64,000 nt of DNA, taken from NCBI GenBank assembly GCA_002189035.1, contig NEEC01000012.1, positions 2,790,001-2,854,000 on the forward strand. The letters are read 5' to 3'. Under the pieces are notes generated by a model. The model did no database searches. It was not told the origin of the DNA and worked only from the letters and a program-made list of their open reading frames with translations. Every line of letters starts with the position of its first letter. The stretch's first letter is position 1. Positions 35,426 to 48,337 of this stretch are shown one piece after another. This DNA is from Utricularia gibba (lineage: Eukaryota > Streptophyta > Magnoliopsida > Lamiales > Lentibulariaceae). The position numbers and the translations under genes are program-made.

Positions 35426-37136
35426 ATGGGCACAAACGCGACCACCGTGCCGGAGGCATACGATTTCGTGTCAGCGGCGGTGCCGGAGTGGCTGAACAAA
35501 GGCGATAACGCATGGCAGATGATCTCCGCCACCCTCGTCGGCCTCCAGAGCGTTCCCGGACTAATAATCCTGTACGGAAGCATCGTCAAGAAGAAATGGG
35601 CTGTGAACTCCGCTTTCATGGCGCTGTACGCCTTCGCGGCAGTCGTCCTCTGCTGGGTTTTATGGGCATACAAGATGTCCTTCGGAGAAGAGCTTTTGCC
35701 CTTTTGGGGAAAAGCGGGCCCTGCCCTCGGTCAAGATTTTCTGATCTCTCAGGCGACTCTGTCGGCGACGGTTCATAGATATCATAACAGGACGGTGGAG
35801 ACGGTGATGGAGATGCCGTACTACCCCACCGCGACGATGGTGTGGTTTCAGTGCGTTTTCGCGGCGATCACGGTGGTGCTTTTGGCCGGATCGGTGCTGG
35901 GGAGGATGAATATTAGAGCCTGGATGGTTTTTGTGCCCCTTTGGTTGACTTTATCGTACACCGTCGGCGCGTTTAGTCTATGGGGCGGCGGGTTTCTTTT
36001 CCAGTGGGGAGTTATTGATTACTCCGGCGGGTATGTCATTCATCTGTCATCGGGGATCGCCGGCATCACCGCTGCGTATTGGGTTAGTCAAAATCTAATC
36101 AGTTGCCTTTGTTGACTTTTCTTGTTCACATAATTGAATTTTCCACAATTTAAAATATTATATTCAAATATTACGTTTTTAATCAATTGAAAAAAATTTA
36201 AATATCGTCAAAAAATTTAAAAAATGCTGTGTATTTTTCTTATTTTTTATTCATTAATTGTTATTGGAATTATATGATTTTTTTATTGTATATATTATAT
36301 AAAAAATAGAAAAAAAAATCTTACAGGTTGGGCCACGGTTGAAGGCTGACCGGGAAAGGTTTCCGCCGAACAATGTGCTCCTGATGCTCGCCGGAGCGGG
36401 GCTGCTGTGGATGGGGTGGGCGGGTTTCAACGGCGGCGATCCTTACAGTGCGAACATCGATTCCTCCATGGCGGTACTGAACACCAATATTTGCGCAGCT
36501 ACCAGTCTCCTCGTCTGGACATGTCTCGACGTCATAGTGTTCGGAAAGCCCTCCGTCATCGGCGCCGTACAGGGCATGATGACCGGCCTCGTCTGCATAA
36601 CTCCCGGCGCAGGACTGGTCCAAGGCTGGGCCGCCATAATAATGGGTGTCCTCTCCGGCAGCGTTCCATGGTTCACCATGATGGTGATCCACAAAAAATG
36701 GTCGCTCCTTCAGACAATCGACGACACCCTCGGCGTCTTCCATACACACGCGGTCGCCGGCTTCCTCGGCGGCCTCCTGACCGGCATTTTTGCGGAGCCA
36801 GTCCTCAGCAGCCTCTTCCTCCCGGTAACCAATTCACGCGGCGGGGTTTACGGCAGCGGGATGCAGGTACTGAAGCAGATTGTGGGAGCGGGATTCATCG
36901 CCGGGTGGAATATCGTCATCACTTCTCTGATATGCATAGCAATCAGAGTGGTGTTGCCTCTGAGAATGCCGGAGGAGGAGCTGCTCATCGGAGACGATGC
37001 TGCACATGGAGAGGAAGCGTATGCGCTGTGGGGTGACGGGGAGAAGTACGATTCCTCCAAGCACGGCGGCATGCTGTTGGAAGATCAGGTGACCAGGAGG
37101 GTGAGACCCTCCATCGGAGCTACACAAGTTGTATAA
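35426..37136 (+). CDS. AMT2: Ammonium transporter, AMT2 subfamily
   Basis: Two exons, 35426-36082 and 36327-37136, in phase, 488 residues. The N terminus ([20 protein letters not shown]) and the conserved [20 protein letters not shown] and [20 protein letters not shown] segments place it in the AMT2/MEP-like clade; later blocks are [16 protein letters not shown] and [18 protein letters not shown] with the second pore-lining His. Eleven membrane spans are expected. Family knowledge: AMT2 proteins move NH4+/NH3 across the plasma membrane, forming trimers; AMT2 types act in root-to-shoot loading. The C-terminal tail is cytosolic ([10 protein letters not shown]). The single intron position is typical of AMT2 rather than of intronless AMT1 genes. 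It is convergent with the sugar transporter 250 bp away. Confidence 0.93.
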
Positions 37137-37386
37137 TGAACTTGGAATTGAGCACAATATTCCGTTAATACTTTAAATTACATAAAAAACATTTAATTTC
37201 TTAAAAAATAACATCAAGTATTTATCGTAAATTTTAATTACATTAAATATTATTAGTATTTTAATTTAACATACATTTCATCATCATTAAATTTATAATA
37301 TATATTAGTATATTAGTATTTTTTTAATCGTGAATCAATTGTGATTGATTACAACATAATTATTATTTAAATTAAAAAAAAGATAA

Positions 37387-39150
37387 CTATCTCTTGAACA
37401 ACAGATTTAGTGTCCGCCGCCTGGGATGGGATCCGTTGTCTGAAATCCGGTGGTTCTCAAAGACTTCCTCCATCTCCTCCAACCGCCGGCCCTTCGTCTC
37501 CGGCAACAAAAAGAACACGAACAACCATGCCAGCACCGCCATTCCGGCGTACAAATAAAAGGCGCCACCGTAAGTAATCGCCCCCGCGAGGGATAAGAAC
37601 GACATCGAAACGGTGGCGTTCATCAGCCTATTCACCGCCACACTCAGGCTCGCTCCGGCGGCTCGGAGCCGCTGCGGGAATATTTCTGAGCTATAAACCC
37701 AACACACCGGGCAGAGGCCGACGTTGAAAAACATCTGAAAGGAGTAAACGAAGACCAGGCTGAGAACCATGGCCAATGGCAACGTGGCGGAACTATTCTG
37801 TATCACGGTCAAGCAGGAAGCGAGCCCGGTAAGCGATATGATCATTCCGCCGATGCTGACGAGGAGCAGAGTTCGCCGGCCGACTTTGTCCATCAGGAAT
37901 GTAGAGATTGTGATGAATGTGAGCTTCGTGAGCCCGATGCCGACGGTGGCCAGAAGGATCTTCCTTTTCGAGAGCAGGCCGGCGGCTCTGAAGATTCCGG
38001 GACCGTAGAGAATCATGGCTTCCACTCCCGTAGCGTGCTCGAAGAAATGAATGCCTAGTCCCGCAATCAGCATCCGCCGGACGGCGGGTTTTGGCCGGAA
38101 AATCAAGTCTCTCCATACACTGGGAGTAGGTTCTAATTGAGGTTTATCGGGTTTGTCGGCAGCCTTATCCTCCATCAACCTAATATAAGAGTTTTCACGG
38201 AATTTTTGAATTCAATAAATATAAAATTTTGTAAGAAAATTGTATGATAAAAAGTCAACACGTTGTCCTAAAAAGCAACAAAATACTATTTTCTAATTTA
38301 AATATAATTTCTTGTGGATATGAAATACCTATTGGGGCCCACACCGAGTGATATTGTCATGTCGTTGAAACGTTGCTCTGCCGCTTCTTTGTCATCGCAA
38401 ATTTTGTACAAAACTTCCTTGGCTTCTTGTAAACGTCCTGTCATGGCGAGCCACCGCGGGGACTCCGGCATCTTAAGAATTCCGGCGGCCAGGAAGACCG
38501 ACGGAATTGCTGCGATTCCAAGCATCAACCGCCACCCAAGCTTCAAGGTTAAGTTGGAGAACACATTGTTGGAAACGTATCCCAACAGTATCCCCACGCT
38601 GATGCCGATCTCCGGCAGAGAAGACAAGAATCCTCTGGTATGAGCCGCCGAAATCTCTGCCGCGTACACCGGAGCAACCATCAGAGCGAAACCGACTCCC
38701 ACGCCGGCGATACACCGCTCGCCGAGGAGAACGCCGTAGCTTGGACCATAGCCCATGAGAATGGAGCCCAACATGAAAATCAAAGAGGCTAAAACGATGG
38801 TATAACGCCGCCCCAAGTAGTCGCAAGCTCTGCCGGCGCAAAGAGACCCCACTAACGCGCAGAGGTTCAGGATTCCGGCGAGAACTTCCACGTTACCGTC
38901 CTTGATCCCGAACTCCTCCTTTATAAAAATCATGGCGCCACTCATAACTCCCGTATCTGCAAATCATCAAAATCAACCAACTCCCTTTTCGAAAAAGCAA
39001 TTCGGAGCTCCTGCTCTGCATCGACGACTAACCGTAGCCGAATATGATGGAGATCGCTGATGCCACCACCGCACACGCACAGGCGTAGAAATCGAGCTTC
39101 GGCCGCCCGTCTCCGTTGCCCTCCTCCTCCGCCGCCGCCGCCGCCGCCAT
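37387..39150 (-). CDS. Polyol/monosaccharide transporter (PLT/PMT, MFS)
   Basis: Three exons, 39150-39033, 38956-38329 and 38179-37387, sum to 1539 bases (512 residues) in phase. The N terminus is an Ala run from a GCG repeat, then GRPKLDFYACACAVVASAIS and, across the first intron, GYDTGVMSGAMIFIKEEFG. Sugar-porter motifs are present: DYLGRRYT, PESPRWLAMTGRLQEA, DKVGRRTLL and LPETKGRRLEEMEEVF. Twelve membrane spans are expected. Family knowledge: PLT proteins are H+ symporters for linear polyols, inositol and hexoses at the plasma membrane. Substrate cannot be read from sequence. The frame is intact. Confidence 0.92.
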
Positions 39151-40497
39151 ACTGCCCGCCTCCTTGCTTCCTTCCTCACTACAGAGTGTCACGGCCCGTA
39201 TCCGCCATGCCTCTTAAAAATATCAAACATCCTGGCGAATACGCTACAACGACATTCTGTTTCTATGCCAAGAAAAATGCGTGTGAACTTGCATCATAAA
39301 TCAATATCACCTAATTATAACAAAAGTTTTATAATATAAGAGACCTTTCTTTTCATAAATTGATTTTATTTAATTTTTATCGAATTTTTATTATAGTAAT
39401 TAAATTAGAAAACAATTAAAATGTATATATATTATTAAACTTATATACATTCTATAAATATATTTACATTTTATATTAAACCTTAGAATAATTGAATTTA
39501 GTAAATTTTGAAATATAATTTTGTATTATTCTATAAAACAGTTTTATAATCTTAAAATTGATTCTATATTATATAATTTAAAAAAGAGAACACCAAGGCC
39601 TTGTATAAAGTACATTGATGCACCTGCCGTACTTTTCTTTTTATAGGCATTTGCCTTGGTCACACCCTCATCTTATTATTTTAGTTTGAAATTTAGGTTA
39701 AATTTAAGGTGAAATTACACTTTTGACACATAGTCTCTAATTTGGTGGCATGTGTGGACTTATGGTGGTTGACCTGAAAAAATGACCTCATTCACATTAT
39801 CAAAATAATAATTGGACTCTAGTATGGTAGTTTGATTAATAAGGTATTGATATTAGTTATTTTTATATAAATACGCATAATATGATTAAAATTAAAAATT
39901 TATTTTATACGTGAATTTTACAAATATGTATTTAAAATGATACTAAAGTATGTTTTAGATGTTTTTTTGAATATATATGAAAAATAAATTAAAACTTATT
40001 TGATTAATAAAATAAATATATATTAACATCACATATCTAACAAAATGATAAACTAGTGTAGGATTTGTTAAATAATTAAATATATATTTATCTTAAATTC
40101 TAATTAATTGAAAATTAGGACTATTAATAATTATAATAGATATTTTTAAATATTGAATTAATTATTTGTCAAATTCCCAATTTCCTTTCTTGCGCATTTT
40201 CAATGTGTATTATTTAAACGTAGGCGCGTGGGGTGGAGATCGTGCGACTTTTGAGTTAGAGATCCCGTTGACTGGGGGCATCCCGATGGTGATCGGAATA
40301 AGAGCAGGCAGGTCCTTGCGGATCTCGACAACATCGTGCGAATCCTTCCAAGTGCTATGGATTTTGGCTTTACCGTCAAATGCGCTACTCTCGCCCACTC
40401 GATTTCGTCCAAAATATGCCGTCTGTCGTGTGATCTAAGGTGTGGCGTTTGATTCTGGAGATTTGGAATCGACCCCCTTTCGATTTTCATTGGAGAT
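39151..40497. other. Intergenic region between divergent transporter and GT31 genes
   Basis: Mostly A/T-rich sequence between about 39,300 and 40,190. It holds the promoters of both divergent genes. No conserved gene, RNA or clear repeat was recognised. Confidence 0.55.
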
Positions 40498-42343
40498 ATG
40501 AAGAGCAGGAGCCGGGGGAGGGTGTCCGTCGGATGGGTTGCGATTCTCTGCATCTTCAGCTTCGTCCTCGGCCTGCGTTTCAGTGACAGGTGTGTGGAAT
40601 GAGAGAATCTGGGATGCGATGTCAATGTCTTTTTGAATGAATGGGAACTGTGTTGTTGTGACAGAATGTGGAGTTTGCAACCGCTGGAGCATATTCTTGT
40701 AACTCGGGACCATTTTGCAGCTACCAATGATGACTGTGGAACGGCTAATGTTAGTATTGGCATAGTTTGTTTGAGATAATGTGGCTTCTGAGTTTTCTGG
40801 TGTGGTACAGGAGAATGAACAAGTGCTTGCTGGAGTCAGGAAGACACAAGAAGCAGTAGAGTGTGTTTCTTGTGCTTGATCTTGGTTACCTGGATTTAGG
40901 GAATCAAGTGTATCTGATGAATGTCTTCGCCTTATTACAGGTCACTGGGCTCAACAGTTGCTGATCTCCAGCTTGCCCTTACATGGAGCAAGAACTCGAC
41001 GAATCCCTTACACGAGCCAAGGAAGAATGCCTTCATGGTGGTTGGTATAAACACAGCATTCAGTAGCAGAAAGAGGCGTGACTCCATCAGAGAAACATGG
41101 ATGCCTCAAGGTAGAGTACAGAGGCTTTTGTATTCCTCTGTTGTGGCTTTAACTCTCTCTGCTGTCATCTTTTAGGCGAAAGCTTGCTTCAACTTGAGCA
41201 TGAGAAGGGCATTGTGGTTCGCTTCATGATAGGACACAGGTTGCTGCATTCTTATCTCATTTACCTGTCTTTGAGCACCATTTACTGAACAAAAAGCCTG
41301 TCGAATAGTGCAACAAAAAACAGCATTTTGGACCATTCGATTAACTCCGAGGATGCCTATCATCATGACTTCCTGAGACTTGTAAGCATCAATGAACCAT
41401 TTTTTCTCCCTTTTCGTTCCCAGTGCATAACCAGTGAGTGTTGCTTCATGATCATCAGGAACATGTTGAAGGCTATCATGAACTGTCCGCTAAGACAAAA
41501 GCATTCTTCTCCACTGCCGTAGAAACATGGGATGCTGAGTTCTATGTCAAAGTGGACGATGATGTTCATGTGAACTTGGGTACATCCTCCCTCTTCCATC
41601 TTCCCTCTGATATTCTGAGAATCATATGTTCATGTCCAAATCAAATCCAGGGACTCTTGCTTCAACTCTCGCAAAACACCGCTCGAAGCCAGGGGTGTAC
41701 ATAGGATGCATGAAATCAGGGCCTGTTCTTTACCAAAAGTAACTCCACTCTTCACCTTAAACTCAGATTCTTCCCTCCTCTGCTCCCCTTTACACACCTC
41801 ATTCTTCCTACCAGCAATGTGAAATATCACGAACCAGAGTTTTGGAAGTTCGGAGACGAAGGAAACCGGTATTTCCGGCACGCAACCGGACAAATATATG
41901 CAATTTCCAGGGATCTTGCACAGTACATCTCCTCCAACGGGTGCGATTCAGGTTTCCTTTACAACCCAAAGCCTGGTAGTAATGACATGTGCTTCTCCTT
42001 GTGGTTTCAGGGACATTCTGCACAAGTATGCCAATGAGGATGTGTCCCTAGGCGCCTGGTTTATCGGGCTCGACGTCGAGCACATCGACGATCGCACCAT
42101 GTGCTGCGCTACTCCACCAGGTAGACAGACAGACAGACATCCCCTTTCTTCAACCTCCTTCCCCTGATTCATCCTCTTCTACATAAAAACGCAGAGTGCG
42201 AAGCTGAATCCAGGGGAGGGAAGTACTGTGCTGCTTCCTTCGACTGGCGGTGCAGCGGCATCTGCAACTCGGTTGCGAGAATGAAGGGCGTCCATGAAGC
42301 CTGCGGAGAAGATTCGTCAGCTATCTGGAACGCCGTCATCTAG
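40498..42343 (+). CDS. Beta-1,3-galactosyltransferase family (GT31, DUF4094)
   Basis: Eleven short exons, all in phase (370 residues): 40498-40589, 40665-40749, 40811-40860, 40941-41110, 41176-41239, 41324-41381, 41459-41579, 41651-41738, 41815-41940, 42011-42120, 42195-42343. The N terminus is a Golgi signal anchor ([17 protein letters not shown]), followed by a stem. The catalytic domain has [27 protein letters not shown], the metal site [47 protein letters not shown] and the C-terminal [18 protein letters not shown]. Family knowledge: plant GT31 enzymes of this group transfer galactose, for example to arabinogalactan proteins or N-glycans. The Cys-rich tail ([20 protein letters not shown]) also fits the plant group. 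Confidence 0.93.
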
Positions 42344-42956
42344 AAGCTGATGCAAAACTTCAGTCTTGTTAGTCAGTCATTGTCGTGTTTGTAGGGATAG
42401 AATACGGACCACCGGTCGGCCGGAAAGCATTTCAAGCCCACCTCAGCCTCCTCCTCCTCCGCCTCCCGCATCAATCAAGATCAAATAACGCACTAGTAAC
42501 ATGAACCCAGAAACCAGATCATTCCGCTCTTAGCAGCCCACATTCAATTCAACCATATCGCTAATCCAATTTGCAGAGCTTCTCCCCTCAGTTACAACCT
42601 AAACAAAATTTTTTAGTATGTTCAAAAAAAATTTCAAACAATTTATTTTTTTATAAAAAAAGTAAATTTATCTCAGGGTGAGTCAGAAATTGGGTTGTGT
42701 TGTTCAAAATAAATCTTTAATTTTAACTAAATATTACTTCAATAATCTCATGTTTAACTAGTAATTACCAACTAATAGAACTTGTGATGCAAGATGAACT
42801 GGAAGTTGGGATACGGTGCTAACCTAGATACCACAAAAGGTGTTGATTGATTAAGACAGCAAAACATTGGTCATGTAAGTCGAAATCTACTAAGGAGTAC
42901 ATAACAACTCACCTTCCCAATCAACTAGTCTAAAAATCATAGTACCTCGATATATG

Positions 42957-42957
<1 letters not shown>

Positions 42958-42993
<36 letters not shown>
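42958..42993. repeat. ATA trinucleotide microsatellite
   Basis: About twelve tandem ATA units interrupt an intergenic A/T-rich segment. Confidence 0.9.
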
Positions 42994-43320
42994 GGAGTAA
43001 CCAATGTTCTAATAAATATTTTAAAAAAATGTGATGATTATCATCAAAATTACTAGAAAAAGTATAATTATGAATAATGATAATTATGGACATGGGTAGC
43101 TAATATATTTTATATGATAATCAAATATAAATGAAAAAATAATTCATTAAATAAAAGTTTATTTGATTGAAAAAGAAGATATAAAGTTAATCTTGATAAA
43201 ATAAATAAAAATGACTGAAAAATTAGTTAGATCACAACAATGTGTTGTAGGGGTGTAGCATGGGGTGGTTGGTCACCTCACCCCCACCAAGAAAATCACT
43301 TCATGCCATAGTCATCCATC

Positions 43321-43750
43321 CTTCTAGAAGCTTTGACCAAGGGTGGCATTTTTTTTATTAAATTTATAATTGCGAACCCTAAAAAATAAATATTTTTTTT
43401 GAAAAAAAGTAATAAAAATATAGGGGATTAAATATTATAATGAAAAATAATCATTTTATTCTTATTAAACATTGAAAATTAATCGTGTTAATTTTAAAAA
43501 TAGTATAAATGTATGTAATAAAGAATAAATAAATTAATTGTGGGTTGAATATTAAGATAAGCATGGAGTTGTACCTTTCTATTAAGTACAAGGTACACCT
43601 ACCTACCTCGCCTTCCTTTTCCCGGGACGGCGAAAATTGAGAAGGCAGTCGCCTATCTTCTAGAAGGTTTATATTTTTTTGAGGTGGTGATCCACCTTCT
43701 AGAAGCTCGACAGGGGTAAGTGGGGGTGGGTAGCTGCATCCTTCTAGAAG
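43321..43750. promoter_or_regulatory. Four CTTCTAGAAG palindromes (heat-shock-element-like)
   Basis: Identical 10-bp palindromes occur at 43321-43330, 43657-43666, 43696-43705 and 43741-43750, 590-1015 bp upstream of the MYB ATG. Each has the inverted TTCnnGAA core of a heat shock element. A W-box-like TTGACC follows the first copy. Function is inferred only from motif and clustering. Confidence 0.5.
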
Positions 43751-44335
43751 CATTTCCAAAATACCATGTGAAATCTCACTTTTGGAAGACTAATCCTCAT
43801 CCAGACAAGGAGTGTGTGTGACTTTTACTACTTCCCCATTTTCCGTTTCATTTCTTTAATATATATTCTTTTTTTTAAAAAATATATGTAATTTACGAAT
43901 TGAACTACTGTAAAGTTAGTTCATGTATTATACTTTGAACTTTTTGAAATCGAAAAAATATCAAATTTACGAATGAGATACATCAATATGTTTAATAATT
44001 TAAATGCACAAATAAAAAGTTTCGAATGTTATGTTCGGTATTAAACGATTGTTTAAAAAAATAAAAGTTTTAATGTTGAATAAGAAATTATCGAAAAAAC
44101 TATACCAAAAAAAAAGGGAAGAATTGCAGAGCTACCAACCTACCAACTTCCAGGAAACTCCCTGCGTGTGCTTTAATTGCAGTTCAGTCCTCCCCAACGG
44201 CTGGTTGAGGACTGGGAAGCCCCCGGGGGCCATGGGATCGTTTATTTAAACTCCAGGCTCCTGTTTTCGTGTACTTTTATTCCACGCACATTCTCTGGGT
44301 GTCGATCAGCTGCATTCCATCTGCTGTTTCTGGGC

Positions 44336-45178
44336 ATGGCGCGATCTCCTTGTTGTGAGAAGGCGCACACGAACAAGGGGGCTTGGACAAAGCGGGAAGA
44401 TGAGCTCCTCATTGAGTATATCAGCAAGCATGGAGAAGGGTCATGGAGGTCTCTCCCCAGAGCTGCTGGTATGGAGCAATGATGAAGCTCAGGTGGTTTG
44501 AGATGTTGATGAGTTTTGATGATGGATTTTGTGGGCACGCAGGTTTGATGAGATGTGGGAAGAGTTGCAGACTGAGATGGATAAATTACTTGCGGCCTGA
44601 TCTTAAGAGAGGGAACTTTACACAAGAGGAAGATGAAATCATCATCAATTTCCATAGCTTGCTTGGGAACAGGTGAAAAGACTTAACCAGATGCATAGAA
44701 CGTACCTTTTGGGGGTTCTCTGCATCTTTTTGTTTATTGAGTCGGAGAGATTCTTGTGGTAACTGATTCAGCTTCTCCTTTTCTGAGTTTCAGATGGTCG
44801 TTGATAGCTGCGCGGTTGCCGGGAAGAACTGATAATGAGATAAAGAACTACTGGAACACACATATCAAAAGGAAGCTCATTAGCGGTGGAATTGATCCGC
44901 AAACTCACAGGCCCCTCGGACAGCAAAAACCCACATCTCCAATATCGTTTTCGATGGGAACAGGAGACCGTGATCCAGCTCCCACATCGGGAAATAGTTC
45001 AAGTTCCAGGGTTAGGGTGACAGAGGAACACTCCAACGGAAGCAGCGTCGTGTCGGAGGAATCTCATCCTCATATTGACTTGGAACTCTCGATACGGCCG
45101 CCACAGATCGAAATGGGGCAGTTAGTCGACGGCCCAGTAGTTCCATTGTGTACCAGCGTAGGAATAAAAACGCTGTAA
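44336..45178 (+). CDS. R2R3-MYB transcription factor, subgroup 4 repressor type
   Basis: Three exons at the usual MYB positions, 44336-44468, 44543-44672, 44794-45178 (215 residues). R2 starts [21 protein letters not shown]3 contains [20 protein letters not shown] and [20 protein letters not shown]. The motif [14 protein letters not shown] (C1-like) and the EAR-type [10 protein letters not shown] place it near the MYB4/MYB32/MYB308 group, which represses phenylpropanoid and lignin genes. The bHLH-interaction motif in R3 is altered (EIIINFH where ELIIKLH is usual), and the Zn-finger-like C3 motif is missing. It is therefore a subgroup-4-like protein that may not bind bHLH partners. Confidence 0.88.
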
Positions 45179-46423
45179 CTCTGAGTTGGTGAAAGGCATG
45201 TAGGTTTAATCAGATCTCTGTTTCCGGGAACCGAAAAGAATGGTGAATATAACACATGAATGAATGAATTCCAGGGAATCTCAGCCGAGCAAACTAATCA
45301 ATAAAAAAAATACCAGCTTTTTTGTTCAAAGGGAAGTTCCTGCGCGGAGGTTCCTGAGGATTTGGCGACGGCCATTACTGCAAAAGCTTTTCAGCTAGTT
45401 TTGACGCATATCCCTTTAAGAGTTCATACAATCTTTTCCATGTTGGGAGCAATTCACCACCAGTTTTGTATCGGGAACGGCCAGAAGACACGGCATCGAT
45501 ATTGTTTCACATGAATTGGATTAACAAGTAGGTAAACATCTCTTATTTCCAGAATCACAAAAAAAAAAAGCTAGCATTTTCAAATACCGGATCCTGATCC
45601 TCCGGTCTTCCTGTAACTCCCATCTATACTATGGGAAGAGAACCCTTAGGAATCTGCTCTCTCAGTTCCTACATTCAGACGAGAAAAATCGACAATGTAA
45701 TGTGTATCTCACAAACCCAAACGCAGTAGCTTAAGTCTTAACCACAATTTTTGAATCTGATCTTGATTTCATCCATTAGGGCTGAAGGGCCAGCTTCAAT
45801 CGGGTTTCTTTTTTCAATGTTCAAGGAAAAAAAAACTGGAAAGAAACCGACTACCCACAAACACGAGACAGATAAAAGGAGAAGGAAAGAATACCAAGAC
45901 GCATCTCGAAATCAGCGGGAACGGAGTATTTCCAGAGACCCAAATTGGAAACCTCAAAAAAGATTCGGCAGGAAGCGAAGACAGCACTTGTTCACAAAAA
46001 TTTCACGCAATGGGCCCAGAAGTACTAAGAACACAAAGAGGAAGAAAGATCGAAGCTTTTAGGGTGAGAAAAAGACAAGGGAGGGAGGCGACGCAGGGCG
46101 AGGTTTTTTAAAAAAAATTCAAAAAATAGGTTAAATAAATAAATTTAACCAACAAAAACAAAAAATAAAATAAAATCAATTAAATAGTAAAAAAGACAAC
46201 AATCCATTATAAGTAATTCAAAGTTTTAACGAATTAAACCGTAATTAAATCATAATTGAATCGTTATTTATTTTTTAATTTTCAAATATTTAAATTTAAT
46301 TCAAATAAATTTAATCATAATTTATAATTATCTGCAACTTAGGAACAAAAAATATTGTCCTAAAATCATTCGAATGCTGCTAATAGTTATGTGATTAGTC
46401 CAGAAGAGGAGATGTTCGTGGTA
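45179..46423. other. Intergenic region, no gene seen
   Basis: It contains the MYB 3' flank, a charged but non-conserved open frame at 45751-46062 and an A/T-rich tail. I recognised no gene. Confidence 0.5.
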
Positions 46424-47160
46424 TTAAAATTTGCTCTTCAGGTAATTGATCATGTTCTTGTCAACTTGAAACGCCTTGGCGAGGACGTCCGGGTTGATGG
46501 ACGGGTTCGACCCGAAAACCGCATTCGCCACCGTGATGACTCCCGGATTCTGGTTGCCGAGGCCGCTGAAGGCGACGGCGGGGGTGTTTCCCACGTTGAA
46601 CTGGAAGTGGATGAGCCCCTGAGGGAACACGAACACGTCTCCTGGAAACAGGTACTTGGCGAAGAGCTGGTTCTTCGTGTTGGGGGTGGAGGGGTTCGAC
46701 GTCAGGAATCCGGCGTACAGAGTCCCCTGCAGCACGAACAGAACTTCGGAGGCTCGGGGGTGAATGTGGGGGCTGTTCATTCCGTAGGGAGCCAGATCGA
46801 TGCGTGCGAAGGAGACGCCCAGGGTGTTGAGGCCCGGGATCTGGTTCACGTTCACCATCGTGACAGCAGATCCGTCGCGGTTGAAGGTGTTTCCGGGCCG
46901 GTTCAAACCTGAGAAGTAGAAATCCTCCGGCACCACCGTCGTGGGGTTCTTGCAAATCTTCCCATTCACCAACACTGCACAAACGAACAGGTTAGTTCCA
47001 CAGAATTTGGGTTCAAGTCTTCCAATAAAATGAAGTTGGGGTTACCAGGAGCTGAGGAATCGGGGAGGGCGACGCAGAAGTCCTGTTGAGGGGCGGGATC
47101 AGATGCGAAAACGGAGGCGGAGAGGGAGAGAAGGAAGACGGTGCAGATGGCGAGCGCCAT
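46424..47160 (-). CDS. Germin-like protein (copy 1)
   Basis: Two exons, 47160-47046 and 46974-46424, in phase, 221 residues. It has a signal peptide ([19 protein letters not shown]), mature start [18 protein letters not shown], the cupin metal site [17 protein letters not shown] (two His and a Glu) and [12 protein letters not shown] with the third His. Family knowledge: germin-like proteins are secreted, Mn-binding hexameric cupins of the cell wall; some have superoxide dismutase or oxalate oxidase activity and act in defence. A TATA box on the minus strand (about 47217-47225) suits the start chosen. A paralogue lies about 1.2 kb upstream in the same orientation. Confidence 0.93.
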
Positions 47161-47216
47161 GGATGCAGCTGCTTCTTTACCTGAAACACTTGGGCTGAGG
47201 AGCAAAATGATGCTCA

Positions 47217-47226
47217 TATTTATAGC
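47217..47226 (-). promoter_or_regulatory. TATA box of germin-like copy 1
   Basis: CTATAAATAT on the minus strand lies about 60 bp upstream of the ATG at 47160. Confidence 0.6.
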
Positions 47227-48337
47227 CCTTTCCTTCGAACACGATCTGGGGTAACTTCAAAGACTAACACAATGCATGTAATAATGGCGAGGAATTTTCA
47301 GGTGGAAGCTCATTACTTCTCCTCCCCAGCTTTAATTCCATAATTGACGCGTGTTGGTATTTCAACCCTAATACTTCACATTCGACTTTCTCATTACCTC
47401 AGACTCATGCTTCTGCAGTCAGCAACTTGGGAAATTTTGACGGCTCCAAGACCTGTCTCTGTGATTCATTGAACCTCGCATTTCAAGACACTTTGATCAG
47501 AACTTACTGCGTGGCTTGACTACTAATGGCTCTCGATCCCATCAAAAGGAGAGCAGGAACTCTCGAGGGTTTGTGTCATTATCAAAGAGTTTCATGATGC
47601 TTCATAGTCTGCTTTTAATCCCTGGTTGATTAGTGAAGTTGGCAATTAAAACGCCTGTGGAAGAAGCCTCCCAGTGGGAAAGAAACTCTTTTGCCTAACA
47701 GTTCGCAGTTCATAGACTAGAATATTGGGGACAGTTGCTGAATGGCCGCGGCAGGCCCGAAACCCAGCCATCTGGGGAGGCAGTAGGCACGGCACCTACA
47801 TGATTCATGGTGTATGATAAACAATGCATCAAAGTTGCTCATTAACAATGTATTGATTGATTGCCAAGACTGGAAAGATGAGCAGCAGAAACGCAGCATC
47901 ATTAGGAGTTAAGACTGCAGAGATGATGGATGATAAAATCAACATCACACCCTTCTGGCAACCTGCTTCTTTAACCACACTGTGCATTGACAGCAGCAAA
48001 TTCCTTACGTGGGAATGATAAAAAATGGATCTTTTGTTCCAAAGCATGGTGCCCCATTCTCGATGATGGTGTAGCTGAACGTGGGTTCCTGTTCTATTTC
48101 ACGATTGACTTGTGAAGGCCAGGTTTGCACTTCCCCAAGTCAACCGTCGCATTTTTTCCTCAAGGATCATTAACAGAGTCCTGTGATAGTCGCAGCTCCG
48201 AGGCCTGAAATTTCAATGAAGAAGACGATGGATCCCTTTTTAATACTTGCATTATTGATGCTAGAAAAATATTTTGGGCATGAGCCTATTTGGCTCTCCC
48301 TTAGGTTCATTATCAATGACCCAACACACGGTGATGA
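47227..48337. other. Spacer between the two germin-like genes
   Basis: It holds the promoter of copy 1 and the 3' flank of copy 2. I recognised no further coding sequence. Confidence 0.5.

Larger units (their letters stand above)
42344..44335. other. 2-kb intergenic region upstream of the MYB gene
   Basis: No gene was recognised. It contains an ATA microsatellite, A/T-rich segments and a cluster of HSE-like palindromes (listed separately). The last 100 bp hold the likely MYB core promoter (TTTATTTAAA near 44241). Confidence 0.55.

Noticed and set aside
36321-37157. Several antisense and out-of-frame ORFs over AMT2
   Set aside because: AMT2 homology and its 11-span profile explain the locus; the others lack any recognisable motif.
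45751-46062. 103-codon Lys/Arg-rich open frame
   Set aside because: Composition reflects purine-rich DNA; no start context, no homologue recognised.
46391-46912. 173-codon frame antisense to germin-like copy 1
   Set aside because: A shadow of the conserved cupin coding strand; the same happens at copy 2.
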